The notes: a model not told the origin generated them from the sequence alone. A DNA stretch of 64,000 nucleotides from CAZSBB01 sp964605235 (GCA_964605235.1 CAZSBB010000016.1:1-64000), one strand, 5' to 3'; shown: positions 23,184 through 31,817, counted from the first letter of the stretch. Program-made: numbers and translations.

Positions 23184-25475
23184 TCAGCGCATCCGCTTGA
23201 GCTCAAACGTCTGTCCCGCCAGCGCCTGCTTGGCGAAGGCGCCCCAGAACGGCGAAGGGGTGTAGTCCCAATCCGTGATCATCACCGGCGTGGCGCGCGG
23301 GTGGAAGCACCAGCCGGTCCAGTTGATGCGATGCTTCTGAATGAACCCGAGCATGTCCGGCACCCAGGTATACGGGTCTTCCTGATCGTCCGCGGGAATG
23401 AACTCCATCTTCTTCACATCCGCGCCGACCTCGCCCAGAAAGATCGGATGCCGGGCCGCCACCGGCAGCACCTTCTCCCAGCCTTTGTGCCAGTTGTAGG
23501 TGTGCCAGGAATACATCACGCCGTTGCCGCCTTTGTCGTCCAGGGCGTAACCATTGACGATGCCGGTCAGGTCGTTGCACCAGAAGAGCCCGCCGGCGAT
23601 GACCACATTGCGCGCTCCCGTGGAGCGCACGGCATCGACCAGCCCTTGCATGCCCACCGATTCAAAGCCCTGATTCTTCCGCTTTTCCTCGTCGGTCAGG
23701 AAGGCTGACTCGTCCGTGCCTTCCTTGTTGCCGACCCACCCGCCGTTGCGCCACACTTCCCAGCCGATGCCATGCGGCTCGTTCATCAGATCGAACAACA
23801 CCGCGGGATGGTCCTTGTATTTGGCGGCGAACTCGGCCCAGAACTGGGCGTGCTCCGGCTTGGGCGCGCGGTAGCGATGCAGGTCGATCACGATGTACGC
23901 CCCGCGATTGGCGGCCAGCGTGATCATCTTGTCGATCTTCCGGCGAAACGCTTCCCCACCGTCTTTCTGGTACACGCTCTTGCCCCACCAGAATTCCTCC
24001 TTCATGGGCACGCGCACGCAGTTGGCTTTCCATTCCTCAATCGCCACCACCAGCGACTTCACCGGCTGCTCGTCCATCGGCAGCGTCTCGAGCCCGCCGG
24101 CGTTGACGCCCTGCAACCAAACCTCCTTGCCCTCGGGATCGCACAGCCGATTGCCCACCACCTTGAGCATGGCGGGCCACTTGGCGGGGTTCGGCTCCTC
24201 ATCAGGCACAAAACGCGCCGCCTTCTGGCGCTCGTATTCCGCCTTACGGGCGAGAATCGGCGCGGGATCGGTTTGCCGCAGCACCACATCGTCCAGCTCG
24301 TAAACGCCCTTCTGCACATTGAACAGGCACGGCATCCACTGCAGCTTCACCGCGCCCTCGGGCACCAGAAAGTCCACGCGCTTTTCCACCCAGCCATCGG
24401 TGTTGCGCGTGGCGGCGGATGGCGGCGCTTCGCCGATCACTTTGCCTTCGGCATTGACGAACTTGAACAGGAAGCGCGCGTCGTACCACGGCAGCTCGCC
24501 GCGTTTGAAATCGCTTAAGCGATACTTCCAGGTCATCTCCAGCGCGGGGATGCTCGGCGGCAACAGAATCTCGCGGAATAGCATCACCATCGCGCCCGGC
24601 TTGGTGCTGGTCAGACGCAGGTAACGGTTGCCGCTCATCTCCTCGGTTTCAAAGCTCAAGCCTTTGCCGGGCGATCCCCAGCCATCGGGCAGGCTCGAGT
24701 CCTTGGGATGGTTGGTTTCCAGGTTGCCGTTGGGAATGAGTGAGCCGGTGTCCGCCAGCAGTTTGGCAGCCTTTTCCTGCTCGCGCAGCAACTTGGCGGC
24801 AATCTGCTCCTGCTTGGCGGCCTGCTGAGCGGCGCGCTCCGCGGCGGCGGCTTGCACGGGCGCGGGGTCCGTGGCGCGCAGCACCAGGTCGTCCAGGTCA
24901 TACGTGCCCGCCTGCACCTGAAACAGGCTGGGCATGAACTTGAGCGTCGTCGCCCCGGCCGGCACGAGGAAACTGGTCGAGCGTTCCTCCCAGCCGTCGG
25001 AATCCTTGCGGCGGTACGGCGCTCCCGGCGTCGGGCTGACCTTCTGGCGCCCCGCGTCCATGAACTCCATCATGATGCGGGCGTCGAACCATGCCTGCTT
25101 GCCGGGGCGCAGTCCGGTGACGCGCTGCTTCCACGACAGCTCGAGCGCTGCAATGCCGGCGGGGATGGGAATCTCCCGGTAGTACATGGTGGTCGCGCCG
25201 GGCTTGGTGCAGACCAGGCGCAGGAAGTGGTTGCCGGCTTCGACTTCGCAGGCGACGCCGTTCTTCCCGGCCGGCCAATCGTCGGGCCAGCCGTCCTGGT
25301 CGGCGTCCAGTTCCAAGTCGCCGTTCGCCAGCAGGGAGGGCGCAGCGGCGGGCGCTTCGGATGCAGAGGCGCAAGCGGGCAGCAGGGCGAAGCGCATGCA
25401 GGCGGCGCAGACGAGGCCGGCGAGCAGGGACAGAGCGATCGCGCCGCGGTGCGGACTGGAAGGAGCGTTGCGCAT
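23184..25475 (-). CDS. Secreted GH5 glycoside hydrolase with two N-terminal binding modules
   Basis: The 763-residue protein has a signal peptide, then two related modules of about 165 residues (roughly 50-215 and 245-410), both of the pattern NGxLE...GWP/D...GNxxLRLxxTKPGA...DGWxExxxxFLVP.G, ending in YDLDDLVLR or YELDDVVLR, typical of carbohydrate-binding modules. An Ala/Gln/Lys-rich helix links them. The C-terminal 340 residues are a GH5 (cellulase-family) barrel: VWLQGVNAGG, VIDLHRYRAP, VLFDLMNEPHG with the acid/base Glu, and PIFLGEVGADV with the nucleophile Glu. GH5 enzymes cut beta-glucans, mannans or related glycans. It is the last gene after the regulator and pseudopilin. Confidence 0.88.
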   Translation of the reverse strand: MRNAPSSPHRGAIALSLLAGLVCAACMRFALLPACASASEAPAAAPSLLANGDLELDADQDGWPDDWPAGKNGVACEVEAGNHFLRLVCTKPGATTMYYREIPIPAGIAALELSWKQRVTGLRPGKQAWFDARIMMEFMDAGRQKVSPTPGAPYRRKDSDGWEERSTSFLVPAGATTLKFMPSLFQVQAGTYDLDDLVLRATDPAPVQAAAAERAAQQAAKQEQIAAKLLREQEKAAKLLADTGSLIPNGNLETNHPKDSSLPDGWGSPGKGLSFETEEMSGNRYLRLTSTKPGAMVMLFREILLPPSIPALEMTWKYRLSDFKRGELPWYDARFLFKFVNAEGKVIGEAPPSAATRNTDGWVEKRVDFLVPEGAVKLQWMPCLFNVQKGVYELDDVVLRQTDPAPILARKAEYERQKAARFVPDEEPNPAKWPAMLKVVGNRLCDPEGKEVWLQGVNAGGLETLPMDEQPVKSLVVAIEEWKANCVRVPMKEEFWWGKSVYQKDGGEAFRRKIDKMITLAANRGAYIVIDLHRYRAPKPEHAQFWAEFAAKYKDHPAVLFDLMNEPHGIGWEVWRNGGWVGNKEGTDESAFLTDEEKRKNQGFESVGMQGLVDAVRSTGARNVVIAGGLFWCNDLTGIVNGYALDDKGGNGVMYSWHTYNWHKGWEKVLPVAARHPIFLGEVGADVKKMEFIPADDQEDPYTWVPDMLGFIQKHRINWTGWCFHPRATPVMITDWDYTPSPFWGAFAKQALAGQTFELKRMR

Positions 25476-25503
25476 GGGGTGACCTTCTGCGGCGCCAGAG
25501 CGC

Positions 25504-26283
25504 CTAGTTGAGCAGGCGGAAATTTTCCATGGAGCGGTTGTTGACGGTGTCGCGGGTGATGTTGTTGATCACCGCGCTTTCCTGATAGAGCTTGCCATGG
25601 CCATCGAGGAACATGATGTTGGTGCCGCCGAGGTGTCGCGTCAGGTCGAAGTTGGAGGACACGCCCACGTTGGCGATGCTGTCGAGATGCCAGCTGTTGC
25701 CGTCGGCGATGAAGATTTTGTTGGACGGGCGGGGCACGACATCGACCTTGCGGAAGAAGGACCACGCCTTGGGGTTGCCGCCGCCGGTCATCGCCTGGGC
25801 GTTGTGCGGCTGGTTGTACAGTGATTCGCCATAGGACACGCGATACCAGGGCTGGGGATCCTTCTGCGGCGAGTCCGGACAGTAAAACACCGTGACGGTG
25901 AACTTGGCGTTCTTCTGGCTGCCCCAGTAGCTGTCGGATTTGATGTACCCCTGCGCGCTGCCCGCCGGCTCCTGCATGCCGCCCCACTCGGGCTTGCCGA
26001 CGTACGGGCCGATGGCGTTGTACATGCCGTAGTTCTTGGACGTGCCCTGGGCGTTGTAGGAAATGTAGGAATTAACCGGCGGCATCCAGGCGTTTTCGTC
26101 GGAGTAGTAGGTGTTGTACCCCAGCGCCAGTTGATGCAGATTCGCCTGGCATTTGATGGACTGCGCCGCCGCCCGCGCCTGCTGCAGCGCCGGCAACAGC
26201 AGGGCGATCAACAACGCCACGATCGAGATGACCACCATCAGCTCCACGAGCGTGAAAGCTTTGCGAATCGGGTTGCGTGCCAT
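25504..26283 (-). CDS. Pseudopilin-like protein with H-X9-DG tail
   Basis: The 259-residue product starts with a type IV prepilin leader, NPIRKAFTLVELMVVISI, with the conserved Glu at +5, so a prepilin peptidase should process it. The C-terminal motif HLGGTNIMFLDG (H-X9-DG) is the feature I know from large planctomycete and lentisphaere pseudopilin families. Between the two is a domain with aromatic and glycine-rich loops (YWGSQKNAKFTVTVFYCPD). GGAGG lies 6 bases before the ATG. It sits between a GntR/LacI-type regulator and a GH5 gene in one operon, so it may serve in glycan capture or in exporting the enzyme. Confidence 0.85.
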   Translation of the reverse strand: MARNPIRKAFTLVELMVVISIVALLIALLLPALQQARAAAQSIKCQANLHQLALGYNTYYSDENAWMPPVNSYISYNAQGTSKNYGMYNAIGPYVGKPEWGGMQEPAGSAQGYIKSDSYWGSQKNAKFTVTVFYCPDSPQKDPQPWYRVSYGESLYNQPHNAQAMTGGGNPKAWSFFRKVDVVPRPSNKIFIADGNSWHLDSIANVGVSSNFDLTRHLGGTNIMFLDGHGKLYQESAVINNITRDTVNNRSMENFRLLN

Positions 26284-26319
26284 GCTGACCTCCCGTGTCA
26301 GGAAGACCCTGGTGTCGAC

Positions 26320-27420
26320 TTATCGCCGCGGCGGCGCCACCGAGGCGCGCTGCACCAATTCCACCGGCAGAGTGCGGTGTTCGATCGGCATCTGCGGATT
26401 GACCATCCGCTGCGTGAGCAGTTCCATCGCGCTGCGCCCCAGCTCCTGAAACGGCTGACGCACGGTGGTCAACGCCGGCGTCAGCCATTCCGCCAGGGGG
26501 TCGTCGTCGAAGCCCACCACGCTCACGTCCTGCGGCACACGCAGCCCCAACTGCGCCAAGGTGCGATAGCCCGCCCGCGCCAGCGCGTCGCAACTGTAAA
26601 AAATCGCCGTCGGCGGCTCGGCCTGTCCCATCGCCTGCCGCGTGCAGACCGCCACCACCTCCGACCAGTCGCCCAGCCGATCGCGGTCTTCGAGCAGATC
26701 GAACACCAGGTTGCGATCAAACGGCAAGCCCGCGTCCGACACGGCGTCACGCAATCCCTCCAGCCGGTCGCGCACCGTGTCCGCCACCAGGTCGCCGATG
26801 AATGCGATCCGCCGATGGCCCTGCGCCAGCAACAGGCGTCCAACCTGGTAGCCGCCGTCGCGGTTGTCCGCCGTGACCGACGGCACTTCAATGTCGTGCA
26901 GCCGCTGGTCGACCAGCACGAACGGATAGTCATGCGCCTTGAGTTGAAAGAGCGATTCGTTGAACGACTGATGATGCAGCGACACGATCACCGCCCCGTC
27001 CGCCGCCGCTTCGGGAAGCTGCGCCAGGGTCTGCAGGTCCAGGTCCATGTCGCCGTGCGCGTCATATAGCTGCACCTGAATGCCGCGCTGTCGCGCTGCC
27101 GCCTGCACCCCGCGTGAGACCTGCAGCGACGACGCCCATTGCAGATTGCCCGCCACGACCTGCACCTGCCGCGTGGTGACTTCCTGCCCACGCACAAACA
27201 GGCCCTTGCCGGGACGACGCTCCAGCAACCCTTCGCGGATGAGCAATTCACTGGCGCGGCGAACCGTCACGCGACTCACACCCGTGTCCCGCGCAAGCTG
27301 ATGCTCCGAACCCACACACTGGCCCGGCTGATACCCGCCCTTGTGCACCAACGCCCGCAGTCGTTCCGCCAGCGCTTCATAGGTGTGCAGACTGGTATTC
27401 ATACCGGTATTCATCTCCAT
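26320..27420 (-). CDS. GntR-type winged-helix regulator with LacI-type sugar-binding domain
   Basis: The 366-residue protein has an N-terminal GntR winged helix (SEHQLARDTGVSRVTVRRASELL, residues about 35-65) and a LacI/PBP1-like sensor domain (residues about 95-360): VVAGNLQWASSLQVSRGVQ, VSLHHQSFNE, GYQVGRLLLAQGHRRIAFIG and VSVVGFDDDPLAEWLTPALTTV. Such chimeric regulators (AraR type) release DNA on binding a sugar. Three in-frame ATGs (27420, 27414, 27402) lie near a palindrome, so the exact start is unsure. The pseudopilin gene follows after 36 bases, then GH5 after 28, so it likely controls its own operon. Confidence 0.88.
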   Translation of the reverse strand: MEMNTGMNTSLHTYEALAERLRALVHKGGYQPGQCVGSEHQLARDTGVSRVTVRRASELLIREGLLERRPGKGLFVRGQEVTTRQVQVVAGNLQWASSLQVSRGVQAAARQRGIQVQLYDAHGDMDLDLQTLAQLPEAAADGAVIVSLHHQSFNESLFQLKAHDYPFVLVDQRLHDIEVPSVTADNRDGGYQVGRLLLAQGHRRIAFIGDLVADTVRDRLEGLRDAVSDAGLPFDRNLVFDLLEDRDRLGDWSEVVAVCTRQAMGQAEPPTAIFYSCDALARAGYRTLAQLGLRVPQDVSVVGFDDDPLAEWLTPALTTVRQPFQELGRSAMELLTQRMVNPQMPIEHRTLPVELVQRASVAPPRR

Positions 27421-27492
27421 GCCGTAAGCATATTCATCGAAGCAGGCATGTCAATGAAAATCATGCCAAGCGGAAATAATAAATACCAGTAT
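27401..27492. promoter_or_regulatory. Candidate operators ATACCRGTAT for the GntR/LacI-type regulator
   Basis: The palindrome ATACCGGTAT (27401-27410) overlaps the regulator start codons, and a one-base variant, ATACCAGTAT (27483-27492), lies 82 bases upstream on the side where its promoter must be. ATTCATACCGGTATTCAT is also flanked by a third partial copy, ACTGGTAT (27391-27398). The arrangement suggests autoregulation with cooperative binding; inference from position and symmetry only. Confidence 0.45.
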
Positions 27493-27541
27493 GTCTGGAT
27501 TTTCGGCGACAGATTCCCCTGCCGCACCCGCCGATGCCGCC

Positions 27542-28393
27542 TCAGCCCTTCTCAGGGCCGGAGCTGGCCCAGAGTTGGGGCACCTGCTCTAACACCATTT
27601 TCCCACGGGTCATACGGGTGAACCGCCGCTGTTCGACCAGCCCGGCGTCGCGCACCACCGCCACCGCCCCGGCATGGTCCACGGGCACATCCACAAACAC
27701 CCGCCGCCCCCGATGCTGCGCCAACGCAGCCGTCAGCAACGCAGCCCCGCAGTGCTCGTCGCCCAGACAAGGACCAATCTGAACGGCATTCACGCCCGGA
27801 CGGGTGGCGACGAAGCCGCCTTCTCCCACCTGCCACCACGCCCCCGGCTCATCCCGCAGAGCCGCCAGCAACGCGCGACGATCCGTCCCCGTCACCGCCG
27901 CATCCAGCGCCAGCACCCGCGCCCAATCCCCGGAAGGGTCTTCGAAAAAGGTGTCAGACACCCTTTCCGTTTTCCTGGCGCCTGGGCGCCGGATGACCTT
28001 CGGCACCCCCTCATACCGCGCCAAGGTGAACTGGCTGACGAAGCCCAGCTTCTCGTACAGCGGCCGACCGAGGTCCGTCGCATCCAAACGCACGCTGAAG
28101 CAACCGCTGTCATCCAACGCGCGCAGCACATGGGTCAGCAAGGTCGTGCCCACACCCTGCCCGCGACACTCGGGATCAACCAGCACCATGGCGATCCACG
28201 CAATGGCGCCAAAGCGGAACGCCGCCGCCGTGCCCACGCCCTGGCCGTTTACTTCCGCCACGCAGCAACCGGTGGGCGCCAGGCGCAGGAAGCGGCGCCA
28301 GTCGTTTTCCGTCTGGTTCCACTGCGCCGCCCGGCACAAATGCCAGCCCAGGGGAAGGTCCGCCTCCGTCATCAAACGCACGACTGCTGCCAT
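27542..28393 (-). CDS. GNAT acetyltransferase with two acetyltransferase-like domains
   Basis: The 283-residue protein has a complete GNAT domain first, with AMVLVDPECRGQGVGTTLL as the acetyl-CoA loop and PLYEKLGFV as the closing helix, and a second, shorter acetyltransferase-like half after residue 170 (ATRPGVNAVQIGPCLGDEHCGAALL). The two are joined by a linker holding ERVSDTFFEDPSGD, which is encoded by a repeated palindrome at 27947-27966. The layout recalls YitH-like two-domain proteins. The start at 28393 is chosen because a -10 box lies 7 bases before it (leaderless). Substrate unknown. Confidence 0.75.
   Translation of the reverse strand: MAAVVRLMTEADLPLGWHLCRAAQWNQTENDWRRFLRLAPTGCCVAEVNGQGVGTAAAFRFGAIAWIAMVLVDPECRGQGVGTTLLTHVLRALDDSGCFSVRLDATDLGRPLYEKLGFVSQFTLARYEGVPKVIRRPGARKTERVSDTFFEDPSGDWARVLALDAAVTGTDRRALLAALRDEPGAWWQVGEGGFVATRPGVNAVQIGPCLGDEHCGAALLTAALAQHRGRRVFVDVPVDHAGAVAVVRDAGLVEQRRFTRMTRGKMVLEQVPQLWASSGPEKG
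27947..27966. repeat. GGTGTCAGACACC palindrome inside a coding gene
   Basis: AAAGGTGTCAGACACCCTTT is a near-perfect palindrome lying in frame within the acetyltransferase gene and encoding part of KxERVSDTFFEDP. I know the short AAAGGTGTC(T/A)GACACCTTT sequence as an interspersed repeat in many bacteria, where it often encodes VSDTFF-like peptides. Confidence 0.6.
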
Positions 28394-28400
28394 GCCCGTC

Positions 28401-28406
28401 ATCATA
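28401..28406 (-). promoter_or_regulatory. -10 box TATGAT seven bases before the GNAT start
   Basis: On the minus strand TATGAT is followed by GACGGGC and the ATG at 28393. RNA should start at or next to the start codon. It overlaps two other in-frame ATG codons that would then not be used. Confidence 0.45.
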
Positions 28407-28462
28407 CCCCCGGACGCGCTGCCTCCACGCTGTGGTCGGCTGCCTCCGCAGGAGCAATGTGC

Positions 28463-28468
28463 TAATCT
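28463..28468 (+). promoter_or_regulatory. -10-like box TAATCT six bases before a glycosyltransferase
   Basis: TAATCT fits TANNNT and is followed by CTGCCC and the ATG at 28475. This position again suggests a leaderless transcript. Only the two invariant ends match, so confidence is modest. Confidence 0.35.
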
Positions 28469-28474
28469 CTGCCC

Positions 28475-29704
28475 ATGCGCATCGCTGCCGTGGTCGAAGA
28501 GTTTCCGGTGCTGTCGGAAACATTCATCCTCAACCAGCTCACCGGCTTGCTCGAACGCGGCCACGAACTGGACCTCTACGCCTTTGCCGCGCGCCCCGCC
28601 GACCAGGCGCATCCCGAGGTGCTGCGGTTTGGCTTGCTCGACAACGTGCGCTACGCGCCGGCCCTGCCGCGCTGCAAAGGGCAACGCTTGCTGTCGGGGC
28701 TGCGGCTATGTCTGTCCAATCTGCCGCGCCATCCGGGGGCAGCCCTGGGCGCGGTGAACATTTTCCGGTTTGGTCGGTACGCCCGTTCGCTGCGCCTGCT
28801 TCACGATGCCGCGCCGTTTTTTTCCGCGCAGCCGTATGACGTGGTGCACGCCCACTTCGGGCAGGTCGGCGTGCGCGTGGAACTGCTGCGCCGGCTGGGC
28901 TTGCTGCGCGGGCGCTTCTTCGTGAGCTTCTACGGCTTTGACATCAGCCAGCGGGTTCGGCTGGAAAAGCCGGGGTACTACCATCCGCTGTTTGCCGCCG
29001 CCGACCGTGTGCTGGTGCTGAGCAACATCATGCGTCAGCAGGTGCTCGAACAGGGCTGCCCCGCCGATAAAGTGCGGGTGCATCACCTGGGCGCCGACGA
29101 AAGACGATTCCAGTACCACCCCCGGAAGCTGGTTGCGGGGGAGCCGGTGCGCATCGTCAGCGTCGCCCGACTGGCGGAAAAGAAGGGGCTGCAATACGGC
29201 ATCCGCGCGGTGGCCCAGGTCGCCAGTCGGCACCCGAACTTGCGTTACCAGATCATCGGCGATGGTCCGCTGCGTGCTGAGCTCGAAGCCCTCATCGCCG
29301 AGCTGAACCTGCAGCAACATATTGAACTGCTGGGGTGGCGCACGCAGGAAGAGGTGGTGAAAATCCTCGACCGCGCGCATCTGCTTTTGGCGCCCAGCGT
29401 GACCGCGGCCGAGGGAGATCAGGAAGGCACGCCCACGGTGATCGCCGAAGCCATGCTCATGGGGCTGCCCGTGCTGTCCACGCTGCACAGCGGCATCCCG
29501 GAGATGGTGCAGGATGGCGTCACCGGCCTGCTGGCGCCGGAGCGCGATGTGCCCACGCTGGCGGCCAGGCTCGCCCAGCTGCTCGCCCAACCCGACCAGT
29601 GGGAAGCCATGGGCGCCGCCGGCCGGGCGTTTGCCGCGCGGGAATTTGCAGTCGGAGCGCTCAATGACCGATTGGTGGAGCATTATCAGGCCGATATTGC
29701 TTAA
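28475..29704 (+). CDS. GT4 glycosyltransferase (WcaL-like)
   Basis: The 409-residue protein is a GT-B fold family 4 glycosyltransferase. It begins with MRIAAVVEEFPVLSETFILNQ, the opening of colanic-acid WcaL-like enzymes, and carries SVARLAEKKGLQYGIRAV, IIGDGPLRAELEALI, and the nucleotide-sugar region EGTPTVIAEAMLMGLPVLST with the EX7E-type glutamates. Such enzymes add a sugar to a growing surface polysaccharide in the cytoplasm. It is the first of four glycosyltransferase genes in the 28.5-33.1 kb block and is followed directly by an interspersed repeat. Confidence 0.88.
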   Translation: MRIAAVVEEFPVLSETFILNQLTGLLERGHELDLYAFAARPADQAHPEVLRFGLLDNVRYAPALPRCKGQRLLSGLRLCLSNLPRHPGAALGAVNIFRFGRYARSLRLLHDAAPFFSAQPYDVVHAHFGQVGVRVELLRRLGLLRGRFFVSFYGFDISQRVRLEKPGYYHPLFAAADRVLVLSNIMRQQVLEQGCPADKVRVHHLGADERRFQYHPRKLVAGEPVRIVSVARLAEKKGLQYGIRAVAQVASRHPNLRYQIIGDGPLRAELEALIAELNLQQHIELLGWRTQEEVVKILDRAHLLLAPSVTAAEGDQEGTPTVIAEAMLMGLPVLSTLHSGIPEMVQDGVTGLLAPERDVPTLAARLAQLLAQPDQWEAMGAAGRAFAAREFAVGALNDRLVEHYQADIA

Positions 29705-29707
29705 GAC

Positions 29708-29821
29708 TCACCACAGAGACGCAGAGAACACAGAGTAAACAGCAAAAGGATGCTGCCAGCCTCCAACCGATGAGCCGTGCTCCACAGAATACGCTCTGTG
29801 CCCTCTGTGTCTCTGTGGTGA
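29708..29821. repeat. ACCACAGAGACACAGAG-type inverted-repeat element, copy 2
   Basis: TCACCACAGAGACGCAGAG on the left and CTCTGTGTCTCTGTGGTGA on the right are near-perfect inverted ends of a 114-base element. It starts four bases after the stop of the GT4 gene and separates it from the next glycosyltransferase. Confidence 0.8.
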
Positions 29822-29896
29822 AAACTGCATTGAGCATGCCCAGCCGGCCCGCCGCCCGGCGGTACAATCGTTCCTGACGCGGAGATCTCTTGCCCC

Positions 29897-30880
29897 GTGC
29901 GCATCGCGGTCGTCATTCCCTGTCACAACGCTCAGCGCTGGATCAGCGCCACGCTGGCCTCCGTGGCGCGCCAGACCCGGCCGCCCGATCAGATCGTGGT
30001 GGTCAACGACAACAGCACCGACGACTCGGCCGGCGTCGTGCAGGCCAGCGGTTTGCCCATCACCTTGCTGACCACCCAGCATGGCAACGCCGCCGCCGCC
30101 CGCAACGCCGGCTTCGAAGTGCTCGACGCCGACTGGGTCGCGCTGCTCGATGCCGACGACCAGTGGTATCCCCACCATCTGGAGCAGGCGGAGCGGTTGC
30201 TCGCGGACACCGATGCCGTGGCGTACTGCGCCCAGCATGACTTCATGGAACTGGACGAACAGCGCGTGCCGCTGCCGGCGTGCTTCTGGCAGGGCTACAG
30301 CGCATCACGCGCCGGGCTGAGCGCGGACGATTACGTGAACCTCATGGCGCAGCAGATTCACTTTGGTCACTCCACCGTGCTGTACCGCGTCAGTCGGCTG
30401 CGCGCGGTGGGCGGTTTCGACGTCTCACAGAAACGGCGGCATGACATCGACCTCTGGCTGCGCATGCTCGCAGGGCATCGCTGGGCTTGGGGGGTTCAGC
30501 CGGCTGCGTCGTACCGCTACCGCACGCCGGGCAGCATCTCCCGGCATACCGTCGAAGTCGCGTACTACGCGCTGCGGGCGCTGGTGAAAAATCTGGACGC
30601 CTATCCGCAGCCAGCCTTCCGCCAGTTGGTGGATTCCTACGCCAAACGTGCCGCCTCCGTGGCGCTGCATGAGACAGACGATCCCGCCATGCGGCAGCAA
30701 CTGCGCGAATTGGCCTGGCCGCATCTGTCGGGCAAGTACCGCTGCTTTTACCGTGTGGCCGATGTGTGTCCGTGGCCGCTGCGGGTTGGCGTTTGGCTCA
30801 AGCGAAACACCTGGAACGCGCTGCGGCGCAAGCGGCGCCAGCAACGCGAAGCGGCCGCCCTGCTGGAGCGTTCCCAGTGA
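29897..30880 (+). CDS. GT2 family glycosyltransferase
   Basis: The 327-residue protein is a GT-A family 2 glycosyltransferase. It shows VVIPCHNAQRWISATLASVARQTRPPDQIVVVNDNSTDD, then ALLDADDQWYPHHLEQAE with the DxD-like metal site DADD, and the acceptor-side KRRHDIDLWLRML. Start is a GTG at 29897 with GGAGAT upstream; a TACAAT box (29863-29868) could be its promoter. Its stop overlaps the start of the next GT2 gene by four bases, so the two are made together. The transferred sugar is unknown. Confidence 0.87.
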   Translation: MRIAVVIPCHNAQRWISATLASVARQTRPPDQIVVVNDNSTDDSAGVVQASGLPITLLTTQHGNAAAARNAGFEVLDADWVALLDADDQWYPHHLEQAERLLADTDAVAYCAQHDFMELDEQRVPLPACFWQGYSASRAGLSADDYVNLMAQQIHFGHSTVLYRVSRLRAVGGFDVSQKRRHDIDLWLRMLAGHRWAWGVQPAASYRYRTPGSISRHTVEVAYYALRALVKNLDAYPQPAFRQLVDSYAKRAASVALHETDDPAMRQQLRELAWPHLSGKYRCFYRVADVCPWPLRVGVWLKRNTWNALRRKRRQQREAAALLERSQ

Positions 30881-31812
30881 CTGCCGCGCTGCCGATGGAT
30901 GCAGATGCGGTGCGCTTCGGCGTGGTGATTCCCACCTACAACCGCGCGGACCTGATTGCCGCCACGCTCCAGTCCGTGCTGGCGCAGGAGCATCCGGCCG
31001 CGCGGATCATCGTCGTCGATGATGGCTCGACGGATGACACGGTCGCCCGCGCCCGAGCGTTTGCGCCGGCGGTCACCGTGCTCGAACAAACCAACGCCGG
31101 CCCGGGCGCGGCCCGCAATCGCGGGATCGACGCGGCCGACGATTGCGACTACATCGCCTTCCTCGACAGCGACGACCTCTTCCTGCCTTGGACGCTGGCA
31201 ACCTACGCCCAGGCGCTCGCGCGCCACGGCCGCCCCGCGTTTCTGCTCAGCAGCGCGATTGAGTTCCGCCATGACAACGAACTGGCGCAGCTCCATCAGC
31301 AGCCCATCAGCACCCAGGCGTTCCCGGATTACTACGCCAGCAGTGACGCCGACTACTGGATCGGCTGCTCGGTGGTGTGCGTGCGCCGCGATGCTTTGCA
31401 GGCGGTCGGCGCGTTCTGCCCGCAGCGGATCAATCAGGAAGACTGCGACCTCTGGCTCAAGCTCGGCGCGGCCCCCGGCTTCGTGGTGATCCATCAGCCC
31501 ACCTGCTCCGGCCGACGGTGGCATGAGCAGAACATCTCGCACGATCGCACGCGCAACCTCGCGGGGGTGCGCCATCTGCTGACCCAGGCGCAGACCAATG
31601 CGTACCCCGGCGGCAGCGCCCGGCAACGTGAACGCCTGCGGATCCTCACCCGACATATCCGCCCGGCCGCGGTGGCGTGCTTGCGCACCGGTCAACGCCG
31701 TGAAGCTTGGGAGCTGTACCGCGCCAGCTTCGGCTGGCATCTGCGGCTGGGTCGCCTGCGCTTTCTGCTGGGCTTCCCGTGGGTGGCGCTGGTGACGAAG
31801 CTCAAGAGATAA
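30877..31812 (+). CDS. GT2 family glycosyltransferase
   Basis: The 311-residue protein has the same GT-A family 2 features: FGVVIPTYNRADLIAATLQSV, IIVVDDGSTDDTVARARAF, GAARNRGID and AFLDSDDLFLPW with the DSDD metal site, plus NQEDCDLWLKLG. The start is a GTG at 30877, overlapping the TGA of the previous gene, with GGAG 8 bases before it. It probably works in the same surface-glycan pathway, adding a different sugar. An interspersed repeat begins five bases after its stop. Confidence 0.87.
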   Translation: MTAALPMDADAVRFGVVIPTYNRADLIAATLQSVLAQEHPAARIIVVDDGSTDDTVARARAFAPAVTVLEQTNAGPGAARNRGIDAADDCDYIAFLDSDDLFLPWTLATYAQALARHGRPAFLLSSAIEFRHDNELAQLHQQPISTQAFPDYYASSDADYWIGCSVVCVRRDALQAVGAFCPQRINQEDCDLWLKLGAAPGFVVIHQPTCSGRRWHEQNISHDRTRNLAGVRHLLTQAQTNAYPGGSARQRERLRILTRHIRPAAVACLRTGQRREAWELYRASFGWHLRLGRLRFLLGFPWVALVTKLKR

Positions 31813-31817
31813 GATTT

